45,212 nucleotides of DNA from Acidimicrobiaceae bacterium. GTDB taxonomy: Bacteria > Actinomycetota > Acidimicrobiia > Acidimicrobiales > RAAP-2. Under the pieces are notes generated by a model. It worked only from the letters and a program-made list of their open reading frames with translations. It did no database searches and was not told the origin of the DNA. The position numbers and the translations under genes were made by a program. This document shows, piece by piece, positions 15,080 through 24,367 of this stretch (position 1 is its first letter; each line of letters opens with the position of its first letter). The stretch is from NCBI GenBank assembly GCA_003152215.1, contig PLZP01000029.1:73913-119124 (forward strand), written 5' to 3'.

Positions 15080-16387
15080 CTAGTGCTGGTTCGTGCGCTC
15101 GCGTAGCGACGCGAGGAGGTCGCCGATCTTCACACGAACCTGCTCGGTCGTGTCGCGGTCGCGCACCGTCACCGCGCGGTCCTCGAGCGTGTCAAAGTCG
15201 ACCGTGATGCAAAAAGGCGTACCAACTTCGTCCTGTCGTCGGTAGCGGCGGCCAATTGACTGGGTGACGTCGTAGTCGCACATGAAGTGGGGCTGGAGGA
15301 TGTCGAGGACTTCGCGCGAGACGCCTTCGAGTTCGGGTTTCTTCGAAAGCGGCAACACGGCCACCTGATACGGCGCGAGGCGCCAGTCGAGGCGGAGCAC
15401 CGTTCGAATCTCGCCCTCGATCTCGTCTTCGTGATACGCCGACAGCAAGAAGGCAATCAACAAGCGAGTTGCGCCGACGGCCGGCTCGATGACGTAGGGC
15501 GTGTAGCGCTCGTTCGTCGACTGATCGAAGTAGTCCAGACTCACGCCCGACGCCTTGGCGTGCTGGGTGAGGTCGTAGTCCCCGCGATTGGCAATACCCT
15601 CGAGTTCGTCAAAACCCCAGGGGTAGGCGAACTCGACGTCCGTCGTGCCACGCGAGTAGTGCGAGAGGTCCTTTGCTTCGTGCTCGTGCAGGCGCAGTTG
15701 ATCGGCCGGAATACCGAGATCGATATACCAGTCGAGGCGGTACTGAATCCAGTAGCGATACCATTCGTCCGCGTCGGCCGGCGGGACGAAGTACTCCATT
15801 TCCATGAGTTCGAACTCGCGGGTACGAAACACGAAGTTCTGCGGAGTGATCTCGTTGCGGAACGCTTTACCTATCTGGGCAATGCCGAACGGCGGTTTCT
15901 TTCGACTGGTCGCCAGCACGTTGGCGAAGTTGGTGAACATTCCCTGGGCCGTTTCGGGACGGAGGTAGGCCGTGGCGCCCTCTCCCTCGACGGGCCCGGC
16001 CTGCGTCTTGAACATGAGGTTGAAGTCACGCGGCTCGGTGAACTCCGTGGAGCCACAGTTCGGGCAGACGCCGTCGATTTTGTCTTCTCGCCAACGTTCC
16101 TTGCACTTCTTGCAGTCGACGAGGGGGTCAGTGAATGTCGCCAGGTGTCCCGAGGCGGCCCAGACCGCCGGTGGGCCGAGGATCGCGGCGTCAATACCGA
16201 CGATGTCAGTGCGGGTTTGGACCATTGACTGCCACCAGGCCTGGCGGATGTTGCGCAGCATGTTGGCGCCCAAGGGGCCGTAGTCGTAGGTCGATCGGAA
16301 TCCTCCGTAGATCTCCGCCGAGGGGAAGATGAATCCACGCCGCTTGGCCAGATTCGTTACCTTTTCGAGGAGGTCGGGGGTTTCCAT
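15080..16387 (-). CDS. glyS: Glycine--tRNA ligase (alpha2 type)
   Basis: A class II synthetase of the single-chain dimeric type (GlyQS/GlyRS1) used by actinobacteria. It joins glycine to tRNA-Gly with ATP. It shows a start with KRRGFIFPSAEIYGG and motif 1 near YDYGPLGANMLRNI. A zinc knuckle follows, CKKCKERWREDKIDGVCPNC, then motif 2 FRNEITPQNFVFRTREFE and motif 3 VGATRLLIAFL. The C-terminal anticodon-binding domain is YQVAVLPLSKK. The 435 residues fit the family. Confidence 0.97.
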   Translation of the reverse strand: METPDLLEKVTNLAKRRGFIFPSAEIYGGFRSTYDYGPLGANMLRNIRQAWWQSMVQTRTDIVGIDAAILGPPAVWAASGHLATFTDPLVDCKKCKERWREDKIDGVCPNCGSTEFTEPRDFNLMFKTQAGPVEGEGATAYLRPETAQGMFTNFANVLATSRKKPPFGIAQIGKAFRNEITPQNFVFRTREFELMEMEYFVPPADADEWYRYWIQYRLDWYIDLGIPADQLRLHEHEAKDLSHYSRGTTDVEFAYPWGFDELEGIANRGDYDLTQHAKASGVSLDYFDQSTNERYTPYVIEPAVGATRLLIAFLLSAYHEDEIEGEIRTVLRLDWRLAPYQVAVLPLSKKPELEGVSREVLDILQPHFMCDYDVTQSIGRRYRRQDEVGTPFCITVDFDTLEDRAVTVRDRDTTEQVRVKIGDLLASLRERTNQH

Positions 16388-16404
16388 CGACCCATGTTAC
16401 CGGC

Positions 16405-17502
16405 CTACTCAGCAGTGTTTAACCGGAGGATGACCTGGTTCGCGAGCAGTCGTCCTCGGGGGGCCAATGTCACACGGCCATCGCGCACCGAAACGAGGTG
16501 GCGGATTTCGTCGAGTGAGTCAAAGGCCTCTCTCGGTACGCCGCGCGACGTGCGAAGCGCGAGCGAGTCGCGTTCGAACTGTTGCGTACGATGGTCAAGC
16601 TCTTCCTCGCCCCCGAGCGGACGATTCCCGTCGCGCACCATCATGATGTAGCGATCGGGCGTGCGGACGTTCCAAAATCGTCGCCCGCGTTGGTGCGAAT
16701 GAGCGGCCGATCCAAATCCGACGTAGTCATCCTGGTCCCAGTAGACGTGATTGTGTCGACACTCGTGACCGGGCTTGGCCCAGTTCGAGATCTCTTCCCA
16801 GCGATAGCCATGCTCCTCCAACACCTCGCCCACCACGTCGTAGGCGTCGGCCGCTTCGTCTTCGTCGGGGTGTCGCAACGGGTCTTGACCGAGCGGCGTA
16901 CCGGGCTCGGGCGTCAAGACGTAACACGAGATGTGCGGCGGTGGATGCTCCAGGCTGAGCAGGTCGTTCAATGTCGCACGAACGTCGGCCAGACTCTCCG
17001 CGCGTGAACCAATGATGAGGTCCATGTTCCACGTCGCGAAGCCCGTGGCAGTGACGGCGTGCGAGACCTCTTTATGTGCCATCGTGCCGTGTCGACGTCC
17101 GAGGTCGGCGAGGACACCAGGCTGGGTCGACTGCACACCGAAACTCATCCGGTTCACTCCCCCGGCCCGGTAGGCGCGAAGTCGTTCCACGCTGGCGTCT
17201 TCGGGGTTGCACTCGACCGTCACTTCCGCATCGTCGGTTCGAGGAATCACGTCGAGGATCGCCAGGAGTTGTGCCGGCGTGAGTCGCGACGGCGTGCCAC
17301 CGCCAAAGAACACCGATGTCGCGGTCGCCAGTCCGTCCTCGCGCGCCCAGGTGATCTCCTGGATGACCGCCTCCACATAGTCCTGCATGAGATGATCGCG
17401 GTCCGAGTAGGTCGCGAAGGCGCAGTAGTCGCAGCGGTGCGCACAGAAGGGCACGTGCACGTAGACGCCGAACGACGTGGCCTCCTCAGCCATGGCTCTC
17501 AT
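16405..17502 (-). CDS. hemW: Radical SAM heme chaperone HemW-like
   Basis: The radical SAM cluster motif CxxxCxxC appears as CAHRCDYC (Cys20, Cys24, Cys27) within VHVPFCAHRCDYCAF, followed by FFGGGTPSRL and EVTVECNPED, the HemW family pattern. HemW binds heme and passes it to haem proteins; older annotation as HemN coproporphyrinogen oxidase does not fit its lack of the HemN N-terminal region. Its ATG overlaps the recO stop by 4 bp, so the two are coupled. Confidence 0.92.
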   Translation of the reverse strand: MRAMAEEATSFGVYVHVPFCAHRCDYCAFATYSDRDHLMQDYVEAVIQEITWAREDGLATATSVFFGGGTPSRLTPAQLLAILDVIPRTDDAEVTVECNPEDASVERLRAYRAGGVNRMSFGVQSTQPGVLADLGRRHGTMAHKEVSHAVTATGFATWNMDLIIGSRAESLADVRATLNDLLSLEHPPPHISCYVLTPEPGTPLGQDPLRHPDEDEAADAYDVVGEVLEEHGYRWEEISNWAKPGHECRHNHVYWDQDDYVGFGSAAHSHQRGRRFWNVRTPDRYIMMVRDGNRPLGGEEELDHRTQQFERDSLALRTSRGVPREAFDSLDEIRHLVSVRDGRVTLAPRGRLLANQVILRLNTAE

Positions 17503-18242
17503 GAACCCGCGGACGGCGCGAGTGGCGGCGTCGACCTTGACGCACGAAGACGCTTGCCGAAGTGGTCCTCAATCGCATCGAGCGCGATGGCCATCACTTC
17601 GCCCGCGCCGGCCGGCACCTCGCCGCGCAAGACACCGGCAAGGTCGCCTCCCACGATTCGTCGAATGAGCGTCAATGCGTCGCTCGACATCGACACGCCC
17701 GAACGACAGTCGCCACAGAGTGCGCCGCCCACCTGCGCGTCAAAGGCCACGAGGGGGACGTCGCGGCCGCAATTGACGCATTCGTCAACGACGGGCCCCG
17801 AGCCATCGAGCGTCAAGAGTTTGAAGTAGAAGGAGGTCGGCACCAACGTCGGGTCGAAGTAGTCGTCGTCGAGCGTGAGTAAGACCCGCGTCAGGAGGTC
17901 GAAGATCGCTTCATCGGCGACGTCATCGGAAGGTATGGCGTCCACCACCTCGACCACTGCGTAGCCCGCGTTGATCCTCGCGTACGAGGAGCGCAAGGTC
18001 GTGAGCCGCTGCGTGTGCGACACGTGGCGAGCGATGTAGAAGTCGCCTCGGGTCTTCACGAGATCGACGTTGACGTACGCGAGCGTCTCGAGATTCCCGC
18101 CCAGTCGACTGGTGGCCTTGCGAATGCCTTTCGCGAGCACCCGAACCTTGCCGTGGCTCCTCGTCCAGAGGACCACGACCCGATCGGACTCCCCGGACTT
18201 ATACGTCCGCAGGACGACGGCGTCGTCGCGAAACTCCTTCAC
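17499..18242 (-). CDS. recO: DNA repair protein RecO
   Basis: RecO works with RecR and RecF to load RecA at gaps. From GTG 18242 the protein reads VKEFRDDAVVLRTYKSGESD, the standard N-terminal OB-fold start (D.AiVLr....GE.D.vv), with 247 residues. The C-terminal zinc-binding pairs are CVNC and CGDC. The longer track start at 18743 reads through uppS in another frame and is rejected. The GTG overlaps the preceding small membrane gene's stop by GTGA, and the 3' end overlaps hemW. Confidence 0.95.
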   Translation of the reverse strand: MKEFRDDAVVLRTYKSGESDRVVVLWTRSHGKVRVLAKGIRKATSRLGGNLETLAYVNVDLVKTRGDFYIARHVSHTQRLTTLRSSYARINAGYAVVEVVDAIPSDDVADEAIFDLLTRVLLTLDDDYFDPTLVPTSFYFKLLTLDGSGPVVDECVNCGRDVPLVAFDAQVGGALCGDCRSGVSMSSDALTLIRRIVGGDLAGVLRGEVPAGAGEVMAIALDAIEDHFGKRLRASRSTPPLAPSAGS

Positions 18243-18454
18243 CGATCCGTCTCGTCGTTGGGATCGTTGAAGTGTTGTTTGCGCGGCGCGATACCCATAA
18301 AGCGGTTGAGCGCCACGCCGAGCGCGACCAACACCGCCAACACCGCCGGAATCAACAGGGGCGCGACCAGTTCGCCGTCGCCATTGGCCGCCAGCACCCA
18401 GAGCAAGACGTAGAGGAGGAAGCCGACGACGAGCATCGTCTTGGTCATGATCAT
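18239..18454 (-). CDS. Small two-helix membrane protein
   Basis: A 71-residue protein from ATG 18454: MIMTKTMLVVGFLLYVLLWV, then a short loop ANGDGELVAP, a second helix LLIPAVLAVLVALGVALNRF, and a charged tail ending KQHFNDPNDETDR. It overlaps uppS (ATGA) upstream and recO (GTGA) downstream, strong evidence that it is translated as part of the operon. I do not recognise a family. The track version starting at 18580 adds unrelated uppS-overlapping sequence. Confidence 0.75.
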   Translation of the reverse strand: MIMTKTMLVVGFLLYVLLWVLAANGDGELVAPLLIPAVLAVLVALGVALNRFMGIAPRKQHFNDPNDETDR

Positions 18455-19191
18455 TTGTCGAGCCCCCCGTAACGGCGCTCGCGCTGCTGGAACTCCTCGA
18501 CCGCCTCGAAGAGATGCTCGCGACGAAAGTCCGGCCACAGGACCTCGGTGAAGACGAGCTCGGAGTAGGCCATCTCCCACAAGAGGAAGTTCGAGATTCG
18601 AAACTCACCCGAGGTGCGAATGACGAGGTCCGGGTCGGAGAGTTCAGGGTGATAGAGCCGCGAACGAATCGCCTTCTCGTCGACCTTGCTCGCGGGCACC
18701 TTGTCGGCGACCAGTCGGGCCACGGCGTCGACGATCTCGGCACGGCCGCCGTAGTTGAAGGCGATATTGAGCGTCATCACCTTGTTCTTCCGGGTCAGCT
18801 CGGATGACGCCTCCATGTTGTGGAGCACCTTTTTGGGCACGCGCCAGTCTCGACGGCCCGAGAACGTGATGCGCACACCCTGATCGTGCAGCTCGTGCGA
18901 GCGACGTTGCAACAGCCCACTGTTGAAGTTCATGAGATAGCGGACCTCGTCGACGGGTCGGCGCCAGTTCTCGGTTGAGAAGGCGTAGACGGTGAGCACC
19001 TTCACGCCGAGCGAGAGTGCGCCGTAGGTCGTGTCGAGGAGGCTCTCCTCGCCGGCGCCGTGTCCGACGGTGCGCGGGAGGCCTTGGCGCTGGGCCCAGC
19101 GGCCATTTCCGTCCATCACAATCGCGACGTGGCGAGGCACGCCGGACACGTCAATCGACGTCGGAACGGGAGTCGGACGAGGGTCGGGCAC
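18451..19191 (-). CDS. uppS: Isoprenyl (undecaprenyl) diphosphate synthase
   Basis: A cis-prenyltransferase building the polyprenyl carrier for cell-wall synthesis from FPP/GPP and IPP. The motifs are HVAIVMDGNGRWA (catalytic Asp27), TVYAFSTENWRRP, LNIAFNYGGRAEI and DLVIRTSGEFRISNFLLWE. The 246-residue length is normal. It starts at a GTG and is divergent from the helicase gene over 60 bases. It heads the coupled run uppS, small membrane protein, recO, hemW. Confidence 0.96.
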   Translation of the reverse strand: MPDPRPTPVPTSIDVSGVPRHVAIVMDGNGRWAQRQGLPRTVGHGAGEESLLDTTYGALSLGVKVLTVYAFSTENWRRPVDEVRYLMNFNSGLLQRRSHELHDQGVRITFSGRRDWRVPKKVLHNMEASSELTRKNKVMTLNIAFNYGGRAEIVDAVARLVADKVPASKVDEKAIRSRLYHPELSDPDLVIRTSGEFRISNFLLWEMAYSELVFTEVLWPDFRREHLFEAVEEFQQRERRYGGLDK

Positions 19192-19251
19192 CTATAAAAC
19201 CTACAGGTTCCATCTCACAATCCCTCTTGTGCGAACACCTAACCTCGATAG

Positions 19252-21270
19252 GTGAAGAGTTTCGACCCTGACGAGGAGGGCGCCTACGTCGAGCCCGATC
19301 CCGACAGTGGCGTCCAACTCGACGACGACGTCGTGGCGATCGACGCTGAACGCGCTCTGGCGCTCCTCGACCTCATTACGGGTGATCTGCCCGGTGGTGG
19401 CGAGAACCGAGAGGGCCAACGCAAAATGGTCGAATCCGTCGCGGCCGCGATGTCGCGACGCCGCACGACGATTATTGAAGCGGGCACCGGCATTGGTAAG
19501 TCGCTCGCCTATCTCATTCCGGCCGTCATGTCCGGCCACCGTGTGGTTATTGCCACCGCGACGAAGAATCTCCAAGATCAGTTAGCCCAAAAAGATGCCC
19601 CGACGGTCGCGAGCCACGCGAAAGGGGTGCGCGTCGCCGTCCTCAAGGGTAAGGCGAACTACCTCTGCAAGAACCGTGCCCAGAGCGTCGGGGGCGCCGC
19701 GCAACTCAGTTTCGACGATGGGTCTGATATTCCAAGGGGAGTCGCGGAACAGATGCGCAAGATACTTCGTTGGTCGAATGAGACCGAGACGGGTGACCGC
19801 GACGAACTGCCCTTCGAGGTGGAGCAGCGCGCGTGGCGCCAACTGTCGGTAACACCCCAAGAGTGCCTGCACCGTACGAACTGCCCTCAGGGACAGAACT
19901 GCTTCGCCGAACTCGCGAAGGACCGCGCGGCAGAGTCCTCGGTGCTCATCGTCAACACCCACCTCTACGCGTCACATCTCGCCTCAGGTTCGATGCTGCT
20001 GCCGGCCCATGAGTACGTGGTCTTCGACGAGGCCCACGAGATCGTCGATATCTTCGCCTCGCTGCTCGGCACGTCACTCAACGCAACGCGACTACGTGCA
20101 CTGGCCGGCGTCGCGAGACCCATGCTCGGACCGGAGTTCAACGAGCGCGGCGTCGACCTGGTGAACGTCGCTGACCGATTCGCGGCGTCGCTGCAAATCC
20201 AGTTCGACCGCAATGAACTGACCGGACTCGACGAAGACTGCCAGCGAGAACTTGCTCGGGCCAACGAATTGGTCTTCGCGCTCGTCGAGGGTCTGCGCGC
20301 ACTCACGACGACCGGCGCCGACGAGGAGGCGCGAAAGATACGCGCGCTCGGTCCGGCGATTCATCTGAGCAACGACCTCGCGCGTGTCAACAAGGTCCGC
20401 GAAGGTGAGTTGCTGTACATTTCGAAACGTGATCGCGAGGTCGATGTTGAGATCTCGCTCGTCGACGTGGGGCCCCGACTCCAGGAAGACCTCTGGGGTT
20501 CAGTCACGGCCATCCTCACGAGCGCGACAATCCCTGACACATTGCCCAAGAGCCTTGGCCTCGACGCCACGAAGATCGAGCACTTCGACAGTCCCTTTGA
20601 CTATCAGTCGAACTCGCTGCTCTACGTACCTGATGGTTTCCCCGGGCGAAACGAGCCCGAGGCCGAGGCGTCGATCATCAAGGAGCTGATCGGACTCATC
20701 AACGCCGCCGGTGGCCGAACGCTCGCGCTCTTCACGAATCGTTCGGTGATGAACCGTGTCGCCGAAGCCGTGATGGACCAGATCGACACGACGGTGCTCG
20801 TGCAGGGCACGCTCTCACGTCAGCGCATCATTGAGGAGTTCCGCGACAACGCCGAGGCCAGCCTCTTCGCCGTCACCAGTTTCTGGCAGGGCATCGACGT
20901 GCCGGGCCACTCCTTGAGCCTCGTCACGATTGACCGTCTGCCTTTCGCCGTGCCGAACGACCCACTCGCCGAAGCGCGTCGTGCACTGTCCGATCGGCCC
21001 TTCTTTGATGTTGACCTCCCGCGCGCGACGATGCTGCTGGCCCAAGGAGTCGGACGCCTGATCCGGAATCGAAGTGACCGTGGCGTCGTGGCGGTGCTCG
21101 ACACCCGCCTCGCGGAGTCGAGTTACCGCTCAACAATGTTCAAGAAGCTGCCCCCCATGAAGCGCACCCGCGACCGCGCCCAGGTCCACGCATTCCTTCG
21201 CGAACTTCAAAGAGCCAGTCCTCGCACCGACGACGACACAGTGCCAGTACGTCGCGAGTCCGTCGAATAA
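19252..21270 (+). CDS. ATP-dependent DNA helicase, DinG/YoaA type
   Basis: A 672-residue superfamily 2 XPD-like helicase. Walker A is EAGTGIGKS (about 76-84). Cysteines placed for an Fe-S cluster are NYLCKNR, ECLHRTNC and GQNCF. The DEAH box is VVFDEAHEIVD, and motif VI is GVGRLIRNRSDRG near the C-terminus. DinG-type enzymes unwind 5'-3' and remove R-loops and other structures. The start is a GTG with a divergent promoter region toward uppS. Confidence 0.92.
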   Translation: MKSFDPDEEGAYVEPDPDSGVQLDDDVVAIDAERALALLDLITGDLPGGGENREGQRKMVESVAAAMSRRRTTIIEAGTGIGKSLAYLIPAVMSGHRVVIATATKNLQDQLAQKDAPTVASHAKGVRVAVLKGKANYLCKNRAQSVGGAAQLSFDDGSDIPRGVAEQMRKILRWSNETETGDRDELPFEVEQRAWRQLSVTPQECLHRTNCPQGQNCFAELAKDRAAESSVLIVNTHLYASHLASGSMLLPAHEYVVFDEAHEIVDIFASLLGTSLNATRLRALAGVARPMLGPEFNERGVDLVNVADRFAASLQIQFDRNELTGLDEDCQRELARANELVFALVEGLRALTTTGADEEARKIRALGPAIHLSNDLARVNKVREGELLYISKRDREVDVEISLVDVGPRLQEDLWGSVTAILTSATIPDTLPKSLGLDATKIEHFDSPFDYQSNSLLYVPDGFPGRNEPEAEASIIKELIGLINAAGGRTLALFTNRSVMNRVAEAVMDQIDTTVLVQGTLSRQRIIEEFRDNAEASLFAVTSFWQGIDVPGHSLSLVTIDRLPFAVPNDPLAEARRALSDRPFFDVDLPRATMLLAQGVGRLIRNRSDRGVVAVLDTRLAESSYRSTMFKKLPPMKRTRDRAQVHAFLRELQRASPRTDDDTVPVRRESVE

Positions 21271-21308
21271 ACTAGTACTTCACTAGATATTGTCTCGTTG
21301 GAGTCGCC

Positions 21309-22247
21309 TTGCACATTGACCTCTACCTCGTACTTGGTAGCGCCGTCGTGGGACTCCTGGTCGGTTTGACGGGCATGGGCGGTGGCGCGCTGATGACCCC
21401 GATGCTCGTGTTGCTCTTTGGCATCACACCGTCGGCCGCCATTACCTCGGACCTCGTGGCCGCGCTCTTCATGAAGCCTTGCGGCGTGGCGATTCACTGG
21501 CGCCGCAAGACAATCAACAAGGACGTCGTGCGCTATCTCTGTTACGGCTCGGTGCCCGCTGCGTTTTTCGGCACGTACGTCCTCCATCTGCTGGGCCAGA
21601 GCGCCGTCGCCGAGCATCGTCTAGAGATCTTGCTCGGCTCGGCTCTCATCATTGGTGCTCTCGCGATCTTCTATCGTTCAATCTTCATCGAAGCGCCGCC
21701 CAAGGGCGCTGCACACGTACCGGTTCGACGCCTGCCCACGATTGGCATTGGCGTGGTGGGCGGCTTCATGGTCGGCCTCACGTCGGTCGGCGCCGGCTCG
21801 CTGATACTCGTCCTCTTGGTGGTGGTCTACCCGACGCTCTCCAACAAACAACTCATCGGCACTGACCTTGCCCAGTCGCTCCCCCTGACCTTCAGCGCCA
21901 CCTTGGGGACGCTGTTGTTCAATCACGTCGACTTCTCGCTGACCAGCTCGATCATCATCGGCAGCGTGCCCGCGGTAATCATCGGCTCGTTGCTCTCGTC
22001 GAAGTCCGAGGGCTACCTCCTACGCCGCGTTATCACGGGCGTCGTTCTCCTGAGCGGACTTAAGTACGTCGGTGTGGGGACGACGGCGTTGGGCATCATC
22101 GCCGGACTGATCATCGTGCTGATCACGTTCCTCACCATCCGACACTGGCGTCACGGCCAGCGAATAGTCGTGAAGGCTGACCTAGTAGCCGAACCGGTCC
22201 AGGGTGTCGTCGCGCTTCTGCCAACCTGGCTCGACGGAGACCTTTAA
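21309..22247 (+). CDS. TSUP family sulfite/anion permease (TauE/SafE)
   Basis: A 312-residue membrane protein with about eight helices. Two repeats of the TSUP motif are visible: VVGLLVGLTGMGGGALMTPM near the start and VVGGFMVGLTSVGAGSLILV in the second half. Family members export sulfite, sulfoacetate or similar anions. The start is TTG, 38 bases after the helicase gene. Its final 66 bases overlap the 3' end of era on the other strand, beyond the last helix (ITFLTIRHW), so only the cytoplasmic tail is involved. Confidence 0.88.
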   Translation: MHIDLYLVLGSAVVGLLVGLTGMGGGALMTPMLVLLFGITPSAAITSDLVAALFMKPCGVAIHWRRKTINKDVVRYLCYGSVPAAFFGTYVLHLLGQSAVAEHRLEILLGSALIIGALAIFYRSIFIEAPPKGAAHVPVRRLPTIGIGVVGGFMVGLTSVGAGSLILVLLVVVYPTLSNKQLIGTDLAQSLPLTFSATLGTLLFNHVDFSLTSSIIIGSVPAVIIGSLLSSKSEGYLLRRVITGVVLLSGLKYVGVGTTALGIIAGLIIVLITFLTIRHWRHGQRIVVKADLVAEPVQGVVALLPTWLDGDL

Positions 22248-23087
22248 TTCGAGGAAACAGCCTTCGGGGAGCTGTCTGCGCGCCGCAATGCCGACATCCT
22301 TCAAGAGCGCGCCGCCCTTGCCGATGACCATCCCCTTCTGGGACTCGCGTTCTACGAGAATCTCGACGAGGATGTGCGGCCACTCAAACTCAATCACGCG
22401 ACAGTGAATGGAGTGCGGAAGTTCCTGCTTCGTCTTTCGAACCAGTTGCTCGCGGACCAACTCGGCCACCCACATCGCTTCGGGCACATCGGAGACCTCG
22501 TCCTCCTCGAAGAGGAAGGGTGACTCGGGCATTGCGGTCTTCACGAAGTCGATCAATGACTGGGTACCCTCACCGGTCTTCGCCGACACTGGGAAGTACT
22601 CGACACGGTCCGCCACTTCCAACAGGTTCAGTTCCTCAGCGAGTTCGGCGACGGCGGTCGTCGCCGCGACCAACTGCGCCGCCATTGCTTCGCGACCGGA
22701 CTTGTCCATCTTGTTCACCACGACGACGGGACGCGGACCCTTGGGACTGCGGGCATTCTGCAGCATTGTGGTGAGCACGTTGCGGTCCCCGGGACCAATG
22801 GAGGAACTGGCCTCAATCACGGCCAGAATCACGTCAACGCCATCGGCCGCCGCGCGGGCGGTGTCGTTTAGCCGTCCGCCCAGCGTCGTCTTTGGCCGGT
22901 GGATACCTGGCGTGTCCACAAAGATGATCTGGACACCCTCTTCGGTGAGGATGCCGCGAATGGCGTGGCGAGTGGTGTTGGGCGACGCGGCGGTAATCGA
23001 GACCTTCGTGCCGACGACCTGATTGAGGAGCGTGGACTTGCCGACATTGGGACGACCGATGATGGCCGCGAATCCGGAGGTCGTCAT
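22182..23087 (-). CDS. era: GTPase Era
   Basis: Era is a ribosome-assembly GTPase that binds the 3' end of 16S rRNA. The G motifs are GRPNVGKS (11-18), the effector region NTTRHAIRG, DTPGIH and NKMDKSG. The C-terminal KH domain is present (VEILVERESQKGMVIGKGGALLKDVG). The 301-residue length is standard. It overlaps the CNNM gene by 4 bp and closes the hrcA-to-era run. Confidence 0.97.
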   Translation of the reverse strand: MTTSGFAAIIGRPNVGKSTLLNQVVGTKVSITAASPNTTRHAIRGILTEEGVQIIFVDTPGIHRPKTTLGGRLNDTARAAADGVDVILAVIEASSSIGPGDRNVLTTMLQNARSPKGPRPVVVVNKMDKSGREAMAAQLVAATTAVAELAEELNLLEVADRVEYFPVSAKTGEGTQSLIDFVKTAMPESPFLFEEDEVSDVPEAMWVAELVREQLVRKTKQELPHSIHCRVIEFEWPHILVEILVERESQKGMVIGKGGALLKDVGIAARRQLPEGCFLELKVSVEPGWQKRDDTLDRFGY

Positions 23088-24367
23088 TCGGCGTCCACGA
23101 GGGGCTGGACGAGTACCTCTTCGACCCGGCGACCTTCGAGTCGCAGCACGGTTAAGCGGTAGCGATGCGTGGAGAACACCGCGCCGACCTCGGGCACACC
23201 GCCGGCTAGGTCCATCACGAGGCCACCGATGGTGTCCCAGCCGTCCTTGGGTAGCGCCAACCCGTACTCGACGTTGGCGTCGTCGATATTGAGTCGACCC
23301 GAGAGTTCCAGTCCCTGCTCGATGGTCTGTTCGTCATCGTCCTCTTCAATCGTCGGATCAGATTCGTCCGTGATCTCACCAACGAGTTCTTCGAGGATGT
23401 CCTCCAGCGTCACGAGTCCCGCCGTTCCGCCGTATTCGTCGACGACGATGTAGAGGTGGCTCTTGGATCGTCGAATCTCGGAGAGGAGCGACGCGACACG
23501 CTTCGTCTCGGGCACGAAGTTCGGCTGACCCATATGCTCGCCCAGCACTTCGTCACCGTTGCCGTTGGCGACCAGTCCGGCGAGGTGGCGCAGATTGACG
23601 ATGCCCACGACGTCGTCCACACCTTCGCCCAGTACGGGCAGACGTGACCGTCCAGATTCAACGGCGAGGTCGAGGGCTTGGCGAACGGTGGCGGTGTCGG
23701 CGATGTCGACCATATCGATGCGTGGCACCATGACTTCGCGCACAATGGTGTCGCCGAACTCGATGACGGAGTGAATGAAATTACGCTCGTCGGATTCAAT
23801 AGCCCGGTCTTCGTGCGCGACGTCGGCCATGGCGAGCACTTCGGACTCGGTCACGCGAGACGAGCGTCCGGTGGGACCAAACCAGCCGATGACCGTGTCG
23901 GCGATGGAGAGGAGGAAGGTCGAGACCCATTTGATCGGCCAGAACTTCAAAATCCTTCGCACGACCGGCGCAGCGGTCAACGCCGCCGAGTCGGGATGCT
24001 GCACCGCGTAGTTCTTTGGAATCGCCTCGAAGATGACGAAGATCACGACGACCTCGCCGACGGTTGCGACGAAGAGGCCCGCCGCGCCGAAGAGTCGTCC
24101 CGCGAGCACCCCGACCATGGTCGCCGAGACCAATTGACAGATGAGGACCAGTAGCAAGATGGTGTTCAGGAACTTTTCGGGTGACTCTGAGAGTTCGACG
24201 AGGGCCTTCGCGCCGTGGCGGCCCTGGTCGCGAAGTGAACGAGCTCGACTCTTGTTCATTCGAACCAGTGACGTCTCGGCGACGGCGAAGAACCCCGACA
24301 GGATCAAGAGCACCGCGACCGTGACACCGAGATACGTGTCACTCATCGTCCACGAAGTGGCAATCAC
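23084..24367 (-). CDS. CNNM/CorC-type transporter (DUF21, CBS pair, CorC_HlyC)
   Basis: Residues 1-190 form a DUF21 membrane domain (SGFFAVAETSLVRMNKSRAR, NTILLLVLICQLVSATMVG). A CBS pair follows at about 210-330 (VMVPRIDMVDIADTATVRQA, IVVDEYGGTAGLVTLEDILE), then an acidic CorC_HlyC domain to 427. The family contains Mg2+/Co2+ transport proteins; the name hemolysin is historical. The gene overlaps ybeY and era by 4 bp each, an order (ybeY-corC-era) seen in many bacteria. Confidence 0.93.
   Translation of the reverse strand: MIATSWTMSDTYLGVTVAVLLILSGFFAVAETSLVRMNKSRARSLRDQGRHGAKALVELSESPEKFLNTILLLVLICQLVSATMVGVLAGRLFGAAGLFVATVGEVVVIFVIFEAIPKNYAVQHPDSAALTAAPVVRRILKFWPIKWVSTFLLSIADTVIGWFGPTGRSSRVTESEVLAMADVAHEDRAIESDERNFIHSVIEFGDTIVREVMVPRIDMVDIADTATVRQALDLAVESGRSRLPVLGEGVDDVVGIVNLRHLAGLVANGNGDEVLGEHMGQPNFVPETKRVASLLSEIRRSKSHLYIVVDEYGGTAGLVTLEDILEELVGEITDESDPTIEEDDDEQTIEQGLELSGRLNIDDANVEYGLALPKDGWDTIGGLVMDLAGGVPEVGAVFSTHRYRLTVLRLEGRRVEEVLVQPLVDAE

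Noticed and set aside
15287-16228. Long plus-strand ORF opposite glyS
   Set aside because: Antisense shadow of a clearly conserved synthetase.
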